In this document: piece by piece, positions 28,000 to 36,909 of the stretch
Position numbering within the stretch: the stretch's first letter is position 1
How the letters are laid out: each line of letters starts with the position of its first letter
Assembly (NCBI RefSeq): GCF_002741015.1
Contig: NZ_CP016619.1
Location: 1 to 64,000 of the forward strand
Length of the DNA stretch: 64,000 nucleotides
Origin: Microvirga ossetica
GTDB lineage: Bacteria > Pseudomonadota > Alphaproteobacteria > Rhizobiales > Beijerinckiaceae
Direction: 5' to 3'
Made by a program: the position numbers and the translations under genes
The notes under the pieces: generated by a model
What the model was told of the DNA's origin: nothing
Seen by the model: the letters and a program-made list of their open reading frames with translations, nothing else
Databases searched by the model: none

Positions 28000-28125
28000 A
28001 TGACGGACATGGTAGGCAGCATGGACCGGTTAATGGCAGACATAGGGATGATTTGGTTTTTCGTCGTCATTGTCCCTGTGCTCGCAGCTACAGCGCTGCT
28101 CAAACATCGCCTCAGCAGGGGGTAA
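28000..28125 (+). CDS. 41-residue single-helix membrane protein
   Basis: A short frame opening with ATG 28000, preceded by GAGGAG about 9 bases upstream. The product starts MTDMVGSMDRLMADIGMIW, then has one hydrophobic helix (FFVVIVPVLAATALL) and a basic end (KHRLSRG). Its stop lies 1 base before the cytochrome c start, which supports co-translation. It is Met-rich before the helix. No family is recognised. Confidence 0.5.
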   Translation: MTDMVGSMDRLMADIGMIWFFVVIVPVLAATALLKHRLSRG

Positions 28126-28126
28126 C

Positions 28127-28576
28127 ATGAGGAAGTTGAGGTTTTGGGGAGGCCTCCTGACGATCTTCCTTATCGCCGTGGCCGCATTCGGTTGGCGCGG
28201 CTACACACGGCTCTTAGGTCAAGACGATGCGGCCCAACTTACATTCGGCGCTAAGCTCTATGCCGAGCGTTGTACCGCGTGCCACGGCGCGAAGCTCGAG
28301 GGCCAAGCCAACTGGCAGGAGGCGCTGTCGAACGGCCACATGCCTGCACCACCACATGATGCCAACGGGCACACTTGGCATCACAGCGATGCGGAGCTGC
28401 TAACGATCACGAAGAAGGGTTTGGCAGCAGTCGTGCCGGGGTACGAAAGCGACATGCCGGCATTTGAGGGCTCACTGTCGGACGAAGAAATACGGGCGAT
28501 CCTTGCCTTCATCAAAAGCACGTGGCCAAAGACCGAGCGTGAGTACCAGCAGGCCCGCAGCAGACCCGCCACATGA
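28127..28576 (+). CDS. Membrane-anchored c-type cytochrome
   Basis: A 149-residue protein with an N-terminal helix (about 6-24) and one class I cytochrome c domain. The haem motif is CTACH (49-53) and a likely axial methionine lies in YESDMPAF. The insert HMPAPPHDANGHTWHH is His-rich, as in cytochromes found next to copper-resistance genes. The start ATG 28127 directly follows the 41-residue ORF. It may exchange electrons with the multicopper oxidases; that is inferred from the neighbours. Confidence 0.85.
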   Translation: MRKLRFWGGLLTIFLIAVAAFGWRGYTRLLGQDDAAQLTFGAKLYAERCTACHGAKLEGQANWQEALSNGHMPAPPHDANGHTWHHSDAELLTITKKGLAAVVPGYESDMPAFEGSLSDEEIRAILAFIKSTWPKTEREYQQARSRPAT

Positions 28577-28639
28577 TAGGGTTGGCAATGCTTAGCGCAG
28601 GATCCGGACGTGTTACACCACCACAAACCCGTACTTCCG

Positions 28640-28655
28640 GCTGCCTCAAGGCAGC
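28640..28655. terminator. Short hairpin between convergent genes
   Basis: GCTGCC (28640-28645) pairs with GGCAGC (28650-28655) around a TCAA loop, between the cytochrome c stop (28576) and the giant oxidase stop (28687). No T tract follows, so terminator function is uncertain. Confidence 0.35.
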
Positions 28656-28686
28656 ACCCCAGCACCAGGCGGTGGGGCGCTGTACA

Positions 28687-31600
28687 TCATTCAACGCGCA
28701 TGATCCCCCACATGCCTTGCGGTACGTCCCAACGCAGCATACCGCTGCGGTAGGCGTAATCTCGGTCGTGACTGTCCGTGTACTCTGGAGCCGTGAATGC
28801 GAACGTTCTTACCGTGCCGCAACTGACGGCTGATTCTGACGAAACCCAGGGCACAGACTGTCCGGGCGGCACGAAGCGGTTCTCCTCCCATGCGACGCCA
28901 TGGACGGTGAAGCTGTGGTGCCGCGGCTTATCGCAGGCACCCACCAGGTGAAGCCTTACCTCCGCCCCTTCCGGCACGTGCACGATTGGCGTTGCGGGAT
29001 CAGGCCGCAGGTGCGTGTAGGGATTGCCTTGTGGGTCAAAAATCGGGCCGATCGGTTCTGAGCGGTAATTGAAGCCTTTCTGGCCCTGGTCCTCCTTCTC
29101 GCCCTCTCCGGTTGGCTCGTCCGGCGGGTCTGGCAGTGGGAAGCCGAAGTTGGTGCCCGCACCCTTCATGAAAAGGCGAAGGCCATCCTGCATGAGCAGG
29201 ACCATGTGCTCTTCCCTCGCCCCCTTGCCGCCCACAACCGTCACCCGGGCTCTGTGCCATGCTCGCTTCGCGGTGGGACGCGCGGTCGTCTCACCGTGCT
29301 TGACCTCGAATGGGGTCGCGTCCTCCGGCAAAATCACCAGCGCTCCAATCAGGCCGTGGTGACGGTGGTTCCGGAAGTCCGCCATGTCCTGGAGCAGCAC
29401 TGGTCCAAGCGGCTCCGGAGCGCCCACCGGGCGGGACGTGTCCCACCTATATTCCCTCTTCACCCCAGGCGGGATCGTCTGCACGGGGTTCAGGCCTACG
29501 TTGGCGCCATCGGACGTCCGGACGTTGTAGCGGACGAGGTCCGCGTGCATCGACACTTGGGATGACACGGGGCGGTGCGCCTGATCGAGCTCCACCGGAA
29601 CCTCAGGCGCGTTGGGTTCGGGCTCCAGTGTTTCCCTAGGGGCAAGGACGATGCCGTTGGTCAGTTCCACCACCACGGTTTCGTTCTCTCTGCACCAGAG
29701 CACAAGCGGCTCCTGAACGTTGCTCTGAGCCGGTCCGGCCGACTTCCAGGAGCCGCCAGGCTCTTTGACGGCGGTGAGCCGGTACACCAGTCCGAATGGA
29801 TCAACGATGTCCGAACGGTACGTCACCGGCTGCCGCTCGGCGCGAACCCGGAACCGGCGCTCCGCCGCCGGCATGGCGAGAACGGTTGCGCTTGGCCAAG
29901 CGATATCCTTCGGGACCGGCAGCTGGAAGGGCGTATCCGGCAACGGGCTCGGTCCCGGCAGCACGCGGATCAGGCCCCAGCACCCGAGCCAGAGGTCGTC
30001 GGCCCCAGACAATTTATACATGTGGTCGCCCCGGCCGATCGCGGGCTCGTTGATGAAGGTGAAGGCTTCCGAGATCCCGAGCGACTGCTGGTTGCGGATG
30101 GCGGAGTCGGTCTGCTCCCGGAAGCGCCTCCACCGCAGGCCATGGACCTGGAAGCTGTGCTGCTCTTCGTGCGAGCCCTGCAGGATGCGGATCCAGATTG
30201 GGTCGCCCTCGTAGGTCCTGAAGAGGGTCGTGTCGGGGTCGCCGTGCGTACCCGAGTTGAACCAGTAGGCGGGATCGCCGGGCCGCTCCCGGACGGGTGT
30301 ATTGCGGTAATTGATCCCCATCACGCCTTGGTCGCCGTGCCCGCCAGGCCTGTCCGGCGGGTTAAGAGGCTCGTCAGCGCTGTTCCACAATGGAATGAAG
30401 TCCCCGATGCCGACGCAGAACTCCCGGAACCACCCGAATTCCCTGTCGTTCTTCACACGCACGGGATCGTCCTCGTGGCGCACGATCATCGCCTGGAGAC
30501 CGGCAACGATTTCCCGCTCCGGGTCGACGTTGTGGAAGAACCTCGAGCCGGCCGGCTCCACGAGAAGGGCTCCGAAAAGCCCATGCTTCTGGCGGAGGTT
30601 GGCAAAGAGGTGGTCGTGAAAGAAGATCGTGCCGAACTCCCGGTCGGCCCACCAGCGGTAGACCATCTTCCTGCCGTGCCGTACGCCACTCATGTAGTTC
30701 CAGCCCGTGGCCGCGCCGTCGGCGCAGATCGGGTCGAACTTGACCATATGGACGTGGCTGGCGCACTCGCCCTCCCACGGTCGCGCCGGGCAGGGCGGGA
30801 AGGCGTGATCGAACTCCGTCTCCTCGATCACCTCTGGCGTGGCGTTCCGCAGAATGACGTTGACGACTTGACCATGGTGCGCGCGGAAGAACAGGGGCTC
30901 CATCGGCCCCGCCCGCATCGCTGGATCGCCATCAGTCTCCAGGTAGTAGAGGTGGCCCTGCCTGTCGTGCCAGCCGTGGCTGTTGTAAATAATGTTGCGC
31001 ATCGCCACGACCATGTCGTGGGCGACCTCCCGGGCGCCATTCCGCAGGTACGCGGCGTGGTCGGGGTCCGCGGGGGTGGCATACACGGCGGCCTGCTGCT
31101 TGCTCACAGGGTTGCGCGTGAACAGCTCCCCCGGGAGCGGCCGCGGATTAAATGCATTTCGCTCCAGATCGGTTGGTACCAGACGGTAGTCGAAGTCGAG
31201 CGGCATGTCCGCGGCCAGCAGCGACGTCAGGTAAGGCGGTGGGACTTCGTCCGCTGCGAACGACCGGTCCGGCCATGGCGGAATCGGGGATTTCTGCTGG
31301 ATCGTGCCGGGGACGTAGAGCGGATAGCCGGGATGCGTTGGCGTGGGCTCTGGAGGAAGATCAAGGCTTGGCAAGGGGATCAGCTTCTCGATCGGAGTGC
31401 CATCAGGATAACGGCCAATCGTCCGTCCCTCGTAGACCGGGTCGTCGCTCTGCAGTTCTGAAAGACTTGGATCTTTGCCTTCCCAGAACTCCAGGCCGTG
31501 CTGCCGGGTCTCAAACGTGCGAAAGATGCCCCACATGCCCTCGTGGAAGTGGGGATAGAGGTGACAGTGCCAGATGACGTCGCCGGCCACCTGTTGGCGG

Positions 31601-32946
31601 TTGCCGGCGCCCCAGACCGGCTCGATCGTGTGGCCGGTCTGGGGGCTGACGGAAATGGCATCGATGCGCGGTGACTGATCGTTGCCCGCGGCGGCGTGCC
31701 ACTCGTAGAGGTGCAGGTGAAAGACGTGGGTCTCCTTGACGCCCGCGTGGACGAAGCGGATGCGGACTGGATCACCGATGTAGGCCTTGAGGATGGGAGT
31801 CGCCGGATCGCCGAACATCCATGAGCTATGGTGCTGCTCCTCATTGAGCACCGGCCGATCGAGCGCGGGTCCAGTGCGCATCTGCCGCCACAGCCTCCGC
31901 TCGCGGTTGATCATCGGCTCGGCGCGGTATGAGATGGGCATAATCGGCAGCAGGTCCTCGTGGCCGCCGTGGCTGCCCCTGCCCCGCCGTCCGGAATGGC
32001 GGCCCGAAACGTGGTCTTCGCAGCATATGATGCAACAGCAATCCGAGCCATGCGGGCCGCTGCTGCCTCCATGCCCATCCTCACTGCACGGGTCGGTCTC
32101 CAAGTGGTCGTGCGACGGGATGAACTCGGGCTCGTCATGAAAGACGATGACGAACTCGCGGTGCGGCACCTCTTCGAACTTGGGGTATGCAACGGGAGGA
32201 TCCCATTCATATGCGCTCGTTAGCTCCGAAGTCGACGGATCAGGTTCAGTGGCATCAGCAGCTATCGGCATCACGTCGAGGTAGAGACCGTCCAGCTGAT
32301 TGAACGTCCCTGCCTCATGCGACACGCGCCCGTTCACTGGATCGCGCCACTTCGTGTTCTTGGGCTCAACGATCAGGGCGCCAAACAGCCCGTGGACGTT
32401 GGTGCCGTCCTCGCCGCCGGAATAGTCCCCACCATCGTGAAACGGGAACACACCCTCGTGCATGCATTGCCAGTGATAGATGCGGTTGGCGCCGGATGAC
32501 ACCAGGCTGCCCGGGTTGTCGCCAACCTGCGAACCGTCGGCATTCAGCACGTCGTAGCCGGTCGCGCCGAGGTGGATGCCGACGGGGCGGTCGGTGCCAA
32601 ACTTCCCGCGGATCTCGTTGTGGAGCGTGACGGTGACATGCTCATCCTTGCAGGCTCGCAGCACCAACGGCCGTACGAGCGGGTGCGGTTGCCGGGCCTG
32701 CGCCGGCGTCGCGGGAAGAGCGACGCCGATCAGGTTGGCGCGGGCGACAAGGACGGGACTAGGCGGCGGCGGATAGCTTCCGCCAGGACGGTCCGCCCGG
32801 CCCAAGGCCTTGATGTAGTCGAGGATCGGGACGTTCTCGCTCAGTGCAAACATCATCCCGTTGTGGTCGTGGTCGCCATCGCGATTGAAGTAGATTGTGA
32901 TCGGCAGCGCTGTAACGTCATAGTGAGCCATTGCCATGCCCTTCAC
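28687..32946 (-). CDS. Giant multidomain multicopper oxidase (MnxG-like)
   Basis: A 1419-residue protein built of repeated cupredoxin domains. Copper-site motifs recur along the chain: WQCMHEGVFPFHDGGD near residue 160, HVFHLHLYEWH near 400, the type 1/3 motif HCHLYPHFHEGM at 460-471, FFHDHLFANLRQKHG near 776, HSFQVHGLRW near 940, HRHHGLIGALVILP near 1200 and HHSFTVHGVAW near 1345. The length and domain repetition match the MnxG class of Mn(II)-oxidising multicopper oxidases rather than laccases or CueO. No signal peptide is seen. Start GTG 32946 or ATG 32937/32931 cannot be decided. A Mn(II) substrate is inferred, not shown. Confidence 0.7.
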   Translation of the reverse strand: MKGMAMAHYDVTALPITIYFNRDGDHDHNGMMFALSENVPILDYIKALGRADRPGGSYPPPPSPVLVARANLIGVALPATPAQARQPHPLVRPLVLRACKDEHVTVTLHNEIRGKFGTDRPVGIHLGATGYDVLNADGSQVGDNPGSLVSSGANRIYHWQCMHEGVFPFHDGGDYSGGEDGTNVHGLFGALIVEPKNTKWRDPVNGRVSHEAGTFNQLDGLYLDVMPIAADATEPDPSTSELTSAYEWDPPVAYPKFEEVPHREFVIVFHDEPEFIPSHDHLETDPCSEDGHGGSSGPHGSDCCCIICCEDHVSGRHSGRRGRGSHGGHEDLLPIMPISYRAEPMINRERRLWRQMRTGPALDRPVLNEEQHHSSWMFGDPATPILKAYIGDPVRIRFVHAGVKETHVFHLHLYEWHAAAGNDQSPRIDAISVSPQTGHTIEPVWGAGNRQQVAGDVIWHCHLYPHFHEGMWGIFRTFETRQHGLEFWEGKDPSLSELQSDDPVYEGRTIGRYPDGTPIEKLIPLPSLDLPPEPTPTHPGYPLYVPGTIQQKSPIPPWPDRSFAADEVPPPYLTSLLAADMPLDFDYRLVPTDLERNAFNPRPLPGELFTRNPVSKQQAAVYATPADPDHAAYLRNGAREVAHDMVVAMRNIIYNSHGWHDRQGHLYYLETDGDPAMRAGPMEPLFFRAHHGQVVNVILRNATPEVIEETEFDHAFPPCPARPWEGECASHVHMVKFDPICADGAATGWNYMSGVRHGRKMVYRWWADREFGTIFFHDHLFANLRQKHGLFGALLVEPAGSRFFHNVDPEREIVAGLQAMIVRHEDDPVRVKNDREFGWFREFCVGIGDFIPLWNSADEPLNPPDRPGGHGDQGVMGINYRNTPVRERPGDPAYWFNSGTHGDPDTTLFRTYEGDPIWIRILQGSHEEQHSFQVHGLRWRRFREQTDSAIRNQQSLGISEAFTFINEPAIGRGDHMYKLSGADDLWLGCWGLIRVLPGPSPLPDTPFQLPVPKDIAWPSATVLAMPAAERRFRVRAERQPVTYRSDIVDPFGLVYRLTAVKEPGGSWKSAGPAQSNVQEPLVLWCRENETVVVELTNGIVLAPRETLEPEPNAPEVPVELDQAHRPVSSQVSMHADLVRYNVRTSDGANVGLNPVQTIPPGVKREYRWDTSRPVGAPEPLGPVLLQDMADFRNHRHHGLIGALVILPEDATPFEVKHGETTARPTAKRAWHRARVTVVGGKGAREEHMVLLMQDGLRLFMKGAGTNFGFPLPDPPDEPTGEGEKEDQGQKGFNYRSEPIGPIFDPQGNPYTHLRPDPATPIVHVPEGAEVRLHLVGACDKPRHHSFTVHGVAWEENRFVPPGQSVPWVSSESAVSCGTVRTFAFTAPEYTDSHDRDYAYRSGMLRWDVPQGMWGIMRVE

Positions 32947-33340
32947 CGGATATCTAAGGACGCCCGTTTAGACAAAACACGTCACAGACAGAGACCGGCA
33001 TAGTAAAGCGATGCCGGGCACAGCAATTAGGCACAAAGAACAGGTATTTACGCTACAGAGAAACCAAGTGTATTGACACAAGCCAGTAATGGCCAAACCA
33101 ATAGCAGCAAATAGTACCACATTTTCTGTGGAATGTAAGCGGGGCGCATGCGGGAATGAAGACGGACAGGCTGGACATTGAATCTACACGCAGCGCTCTG
33201 CCGCGACATTGCAGAGCAGGCGAGTGAAGAAATTGGGAACGGAAACCTGCTGCGACCTGTTAACTCTTGTTTAACTTTTCCCTTGAGCGCTGCCGACCCA
33301 CCGTGTCAGGTTTGATGAACAAATCCTTAACTGCACATCG
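32947..33340. other. Divergent promoter region, no gene
   Basis: About 390 AT-richer bases between the divergently transcribed giant oxidase and the BTLCP protease gene. It must hold both promoters. No clear operator dyad or RNA gene was recognised. Confidence 0.5.
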
Positions 33341-33349
33341 GTGGGGGCA

Positions 33350-34015
33350 ATGCGGCAACCTCTCTTCGGGCTTCTGAGCGTTCGGTCTTTTTCCAGGAGC
33401 ACGTTTCGTCTCGCCGCCGTCTCCCTCGCCCTGACCATCACCGCCGCGGCGCAGGCGCAGACCCAGACCGGGAGCATCCTGCCGGGCGTGTCCCAGCCGG
33501 TCACGAGGGTCGGCACCGCCAGGCCGATTAAGGGATGGATCCGCTTCTGCGAGCAGAACCCGGCGGAATGCGCTGTCGATCCGGACGAGCCCACCACCAT
33601 CGATCTCACGGCGAAGGACTGGCAGACCCTGAACAGGATCAACCAGCAGGTGAACGGCGCAATCAAGGCGAAGACCGATATGGATCACTGGGGGGTCGAG
33701 GACATCTGGGACTTTGCCGAGGACGGCTACGGCGACTGCGAGGACTACCAGCTCGTCAAGCGCAGGCGTCTTGTCGAGGCCGGCTTCCCGCGCCGCGCGC
33801 TGCGGATGACGGTGGTGATCGACGAGGAAGGTGCTGGGCATGCGGTCATGATGGTGCGCACCACCCGCGGTGACTTCATCCTCGACAACAAGCGCAACGC
33901 CATCCTGCCATGGCACAAGACAGGCTATGTCTACATCAAGCGCGAGGGCGACGAGGGGCTTGCTTGGGCGTCGCTCGGCCGCTTGACGTCGCCGACCGTG
34001 ACAGCCAACCAGTAA
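33350..34015 (+). CDS. Transglutaminase-like cysteine protease (BTLCP)
   Basis: A 221-residue exported protein with a signal peptide ending near AAAQA. The BTLCP triad is visible: Cys130 in GDCEDYQLVKRRRL, His164 in GHAVMMV and Asp179 in FILDNKRN. In other bacteria such proteases act in the periplasm on cell-envelope proteins (LapG-like). GTG 33341 is an alternative start. It is convergent with the L,D-transpeptidase gene, 42 bp away. Confidence 0.88.
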   Translation: MRQPLFGLLSVRSFSRSTFRLAAVSLALTITAAAQAQTQTGSILPGVSQPVTRVGTARPIKGWIRFCEQNPAECAVDPDEPTTIDLTAKDWQTLNRINQQVNGAIKAKTDMDHWGVEDIWDFAEDGYGDCEDYQLVKRRRLVEAGFPRRALRMTVVIDEEGAGHAVMMVRTTRGDFILDNKRNAILPWHKTGYVYIKREGDEGLAWASLGRLTSPTVTANQ

Positions 34016-34057
34016 GCTGGAGCCGCGGAGAGGGCCCCGGCCGAATCGTTGCGGCGA

Positions 34058-35197
34058 TCAGCCCCCGAAAAACGAACGCATGCGTCCGAACACCGAAGGC
34101 CCTTGGCCATCCACGGCTGGGGCTGCCGGATCGGCCGCGGCGCCCGCCTGCGGCGCGGCTCCTGTGGTGCGGGCCTGCCCGGCCTCTGACCTCTGCGACG
34201 AGTAGGCCACCGGAGCCGAAGCCCCCTGTCTCGGCTTCCCGCTCCCGGTGAGTATGACCTCTTGCGGCCCGGCGGCCAAGGCCTCGGGACGGCTGATGTC
34301 GCCGAGGCGCTTGCGGGCGCTGGCGTCGACCGCAAGCGAACCGCCCTGCCCTGCATCGCCGTACAATGCTTGCCGGAAGCTCTCGTGCTGCCCGCCGTCG
34401 GCGTAGACCAGCTTGACCGGCTGCACGCCGTTGGCCGCCAACGCGGTCACCTGCTGATCGTCGGTCTGCCGCTTCTGTGCGACGGCCACCATGACCGAGG
34501 TATCGCCGCCGAAGGCATACTGCTGGCTGGCGACGGACACACGCGGCTCGTCCTTGGCGATCTCGAAGTAGTCGGAGCCCTCCTTCAAGTTCTTCCAGAA
34601 GGCGATATTCGGGTCCATCCGGTGCTTGGCCAGGTTCTCGGCCGTCATCCGGAAAGGATAGGACTGGAACTGGAAGCCCGGCTGTCCACTAGCGAAGGCC
34701 TCCCGCGCCAGCGCGTAGACCTCGGAGATGGCCTCATCCGTCATGGCGAAGCACCCCTGCGACGAGCATGATCCGTGCACCATCAGGTGCGACCCCGTCC
34801 GGCCGTGGGCGCGGTCATACGCGTTCGGGTAGCCGAGGTTGAAGGAGAGGTAGAGCTGCGAGTTCGGGTTCATCTGCGCCGGGGTGATCGTGTAGAAGCC
34901 CTCTGGGGCCTGGCGGTCGCCCTCGCGGATCTTTGGTCCGAGCTGGCCCGACCAGCGGCACATCGGGTAGGTCTTGAGCAGCGCGTACCGGCCGTCGCGG
35001 CCCCGCTTCCAGACCTCGATCTCGGATTCCTTCTTGTAGGAGCGCATCAGGATCGGGTCGTTCTTCGACATGCCCTTCGTTTCCATCAGCGCCATGGTGG
35101 CGGCCGGGATCGGCGCCAGGTGGCGCGTGGACATGTTCTGGCCCTGGCAGGCGGCGAGCGCGAGCACGAGGCCCGCCGCCAATGCGAAACGCTTCAT
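34058..35197 (-). CDS. L,D-transpeptidase (YkuD/YafK type) lipoprotein
   Basis: A 379-residue protein with a lipoprotein signal (VLALAAC, lipobox Cys17) and an L,D-transpeptidase domain. The catalytic motif is HGSCSSQGCF, with His141 and catalytic Cys149. It forms or trims peptidoglycan cross-links in the periplasm. The C-terminal 150 residues are Ala/Pro/Gln-rich and look disordered. The start at 35197 is chosen because the lipoprotein signal begins there. Confidence 0.87.
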   Translation of the reverse strand: MKRFALAAGLVLALAACQGQNMSTRHLAPIPAATMALMETKGMSKNDPILMRSYKKESEIEVWKRGRDGRYALLKTYPMCRWSGQLGPKIREGDRQAPEGFYTITPAQMNPNSQLYLSFNLGYPNAYDRAHGRTGSHLMVHGSCSSQGCFAMTDEAISEVYALAREAFASGQPGFQFQSYPFRMTAENLAKHRMDPNIAFWKNLKEGSDYFEIAKDEPRVSVASQQYAFGGDTSVMVAVAQKRQTDDQQVTALAANGVQPVKLVYADGGQHESFRQALYGDAGQGGSLAVDASARKRLGDISRPEALAAGPQEVILTGSGKPRQGASAPVAYSSQRSEAGQARTTGAAPQAGAAADPAAPAVDGQGPSVFGRMRSFFGG

Positions 35198-35726
35198 CGT
35201 GGGAATCCCCGCATTTTGTCTGCCCGGACGTCGCGCCGGACAGTTCCCCATTTCCATTGATCGTTGGCGTCGAGCCTGGCTTACCGCAGGTTGGGCCAAG
35301 TCGGATTAGAGCTCGCCCTCAAGTCCGGCAGGATTGAGGCACGTGGTGCGCATCGCCCGTGATTCACAGGGTCGGTCGCCGGCTAACCCGCGCATCGGCA
35401 CTTGTTCCGAGAAGAGGGATCCTGTGCAGCACGGCGGCCGATACCGTTTGTGCGCCGCTCCGTGCGTGGTTAACAGATGCTCCTCTTTCATGCGGATCTG
35501 CACTGAGAAGGCGACGTATGCGATAGCGGCACGGCACCCGCGACAGTAGCTGCAGCAACAGGGAAGGCGTCGAGTACAGCGAGCGGCATGCCGAGGAAGA
35601 TCGCGTTGCGCGACTACGTGAATAGGCCCATCGTTGAGAGTTCTGTCCCTTCAGGATCAAGGCCAATGCGTCAGGACGCTTCCGTTCTCATAGTAGCGGA
35701 AACGATGATGGTACACATGACCAGGT
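35198..35726. other. Intergenic stretch, nothing recognised
   Basis: About 530 bases between the L,D-transpeptidase start and an ATPase scrap. No gene, hairpin or repeat was recognised. Its position beside debris suggests a rearranged stretch. Confidence 0.45.
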
Positions 35727-35846
35727 TCAGCCCAGGCCCGAACTCGCCCAGCCCTTGGCAATGATCAGCGTGTCAAGGTTCATATGCGCCAGTGCCGCGG
35801 CCTTCTTGATCAGAACTCCCACGGTGATATCCGCCTGAACGTACAG
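35727..35846 (-). pseudogene. P-type ATPase internal scrap (near phosphorylation site)
   Basis: The minus strand reads GVLIKKAAALAHMNLDTLII ending in TGA 35727-35729. This matches the intact pump at 5750 ([21 protein letters not shown]), the stretch just before DKTGT. The phosphorylation motif itself is replaced by AKGWASS. No further ATPase sequence flanks it. Confidence 0.7.
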
Positions 35847-35856
35847 CGATGTTCGC

Positions 35857-36759
35857 TTAGCCGAGGGCAGCAAGTCGCGCCCGGAGCCTTGGAGCGGTCC
35901 AGTTCAGGAATGTTCTGACCTTCGGGGGCAGACGTCCGCTGTCGGGGTAGACGAGACTGATCGGCAAAGGCTCTGGCGTGAACTCTTGCAAGATTTCCTG
36001 AAGTGCACCCGACTTCAACTCATCTGCGACCTGATAGGAAAGCACACGGATAATGCCGAGGTCGGACAAGGCTGCGTCTATGGCGGCCTCTGTTGCGTTG
36101 ACTGCAAGCCGGGTCTTCGGCTCGACCACGAAGGCGGCGCCGTCCTTCCGGTATCTCCATTCGGGTGCGACCGGAAATCCCCTGAATGTGATCCCGTCAT
36201 GGTCCTTGAGATCTTCCGGCGTCTGTGGCACGCCACGGCGGGTGAGGTAACCGGGGCTCGCGCAGACCACCCGACGGACGGCCCCAACGCGTGTTGCAAT
36301 CAACCCGCTGTCGTCCAGGTGTCCGATACGCACTGCGACGTCAATATGCTCCTCGACCATATTGACCTGCCTGTCAGCGAGGAAGAGCCGCAGGGTAATC
36401 TCAGAATTCTCAGCAAGAAACTCCAGGGCGATCGGGAGCAGGTGCCGCCGCCCGAATACCTCAGGCGTTGTGACATGCAGTTCCCCGCGAGGTGCGCTGT
36501 ACTCGCCGGCTGCGGCACGCTCAGCCTCTTCGACCTGCTCGAGGATGAGCCTGGCTGCCGCGACATAGGCACGGCCTGCCTCCGTGAGTTCAACGCGTCG
36601 GCTCGTGCGCACGATCAGCTGGGTTCGGAGATGCCTTTCCAGATCCACAACCTTGCGGCTGACGGTTGCAAGCGGTGCACGCAGGCGCCGCGAAGCAGCC
36701 GAAAGGCTGCCCTCCTCCACAACGGCGACAAGCACAGCCATGGCATCCAGACGATCCAT
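35857..36759 (-). CDS. LysR-family transcriptional regulator
   Basis: A 300-residue regulator: N-terminal winged helix (MDRLDAMAVLVAVVEEGSLS; helix SRRLRAPLATVSRKVVDLE) and a substrate-binding domain (about 90-295). It is divergent from the Tat-exported hydrolase gene at 36910, 150 bp away, and probably controls it. The effector is unknown. It begins only 11 bp from the ATPase scrap on its 3' side. Confidence 0.9.
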   Translation of the reverse strand: MDRLDAMAVLVAVVEEGSLSAASRRLRAPLATVSRKVVDLERHLRTQLIVRTSRRVELTEAGRAYVAAARLILEQVEEAERAAAGEYSAPRGELHVTTPEVFGRRHLLPIALEFLAENSEITLRLFLADRQVNMVEEHIDVAVRIGHLDDSGLIATRVGAVRRVVCASPGYLTRRGVPQTPEDLKDHDGITFRGFPVAPEWRYRKDGAAFVVEPKTRLAVNATEAAIDAALSDLGIIRVLSYQVADELKSGALQEILQEFTPEPLPISLVYPDSGRLPPKVRTFLNWTAPRLRARLAALG

Positions 36760-36909
36760 CGAAAGCCTTCCAGATAACGGGAGGGAGAATCCCAGATTCG
36801 CAGGCTACCGGCTCTGAAATGAGAGATCTAGCTTCTTGACCATACGATCACGGCCCGGCGCCGAGCCCTAAGGTCGTGGATCCCAAGCGCTGTTTCAAAG
36901 GAGCCGACT

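Noticed and set aside
29575..31461. A 628-codon open frame on the plus strand opposite the giant oxidase
   Set aside because: It is an antisense shadow of a GC-rich gene: composition is Arg/Val/Ala-rich, no family motif is present, and the minus-strand frame has strong copper motifs.
36834..36870. CTTGACC near the LysR/MBL promoter as a fourth CueR site
   Set aside because: The right half GGAA and the 19-base spaced -10 are missing.
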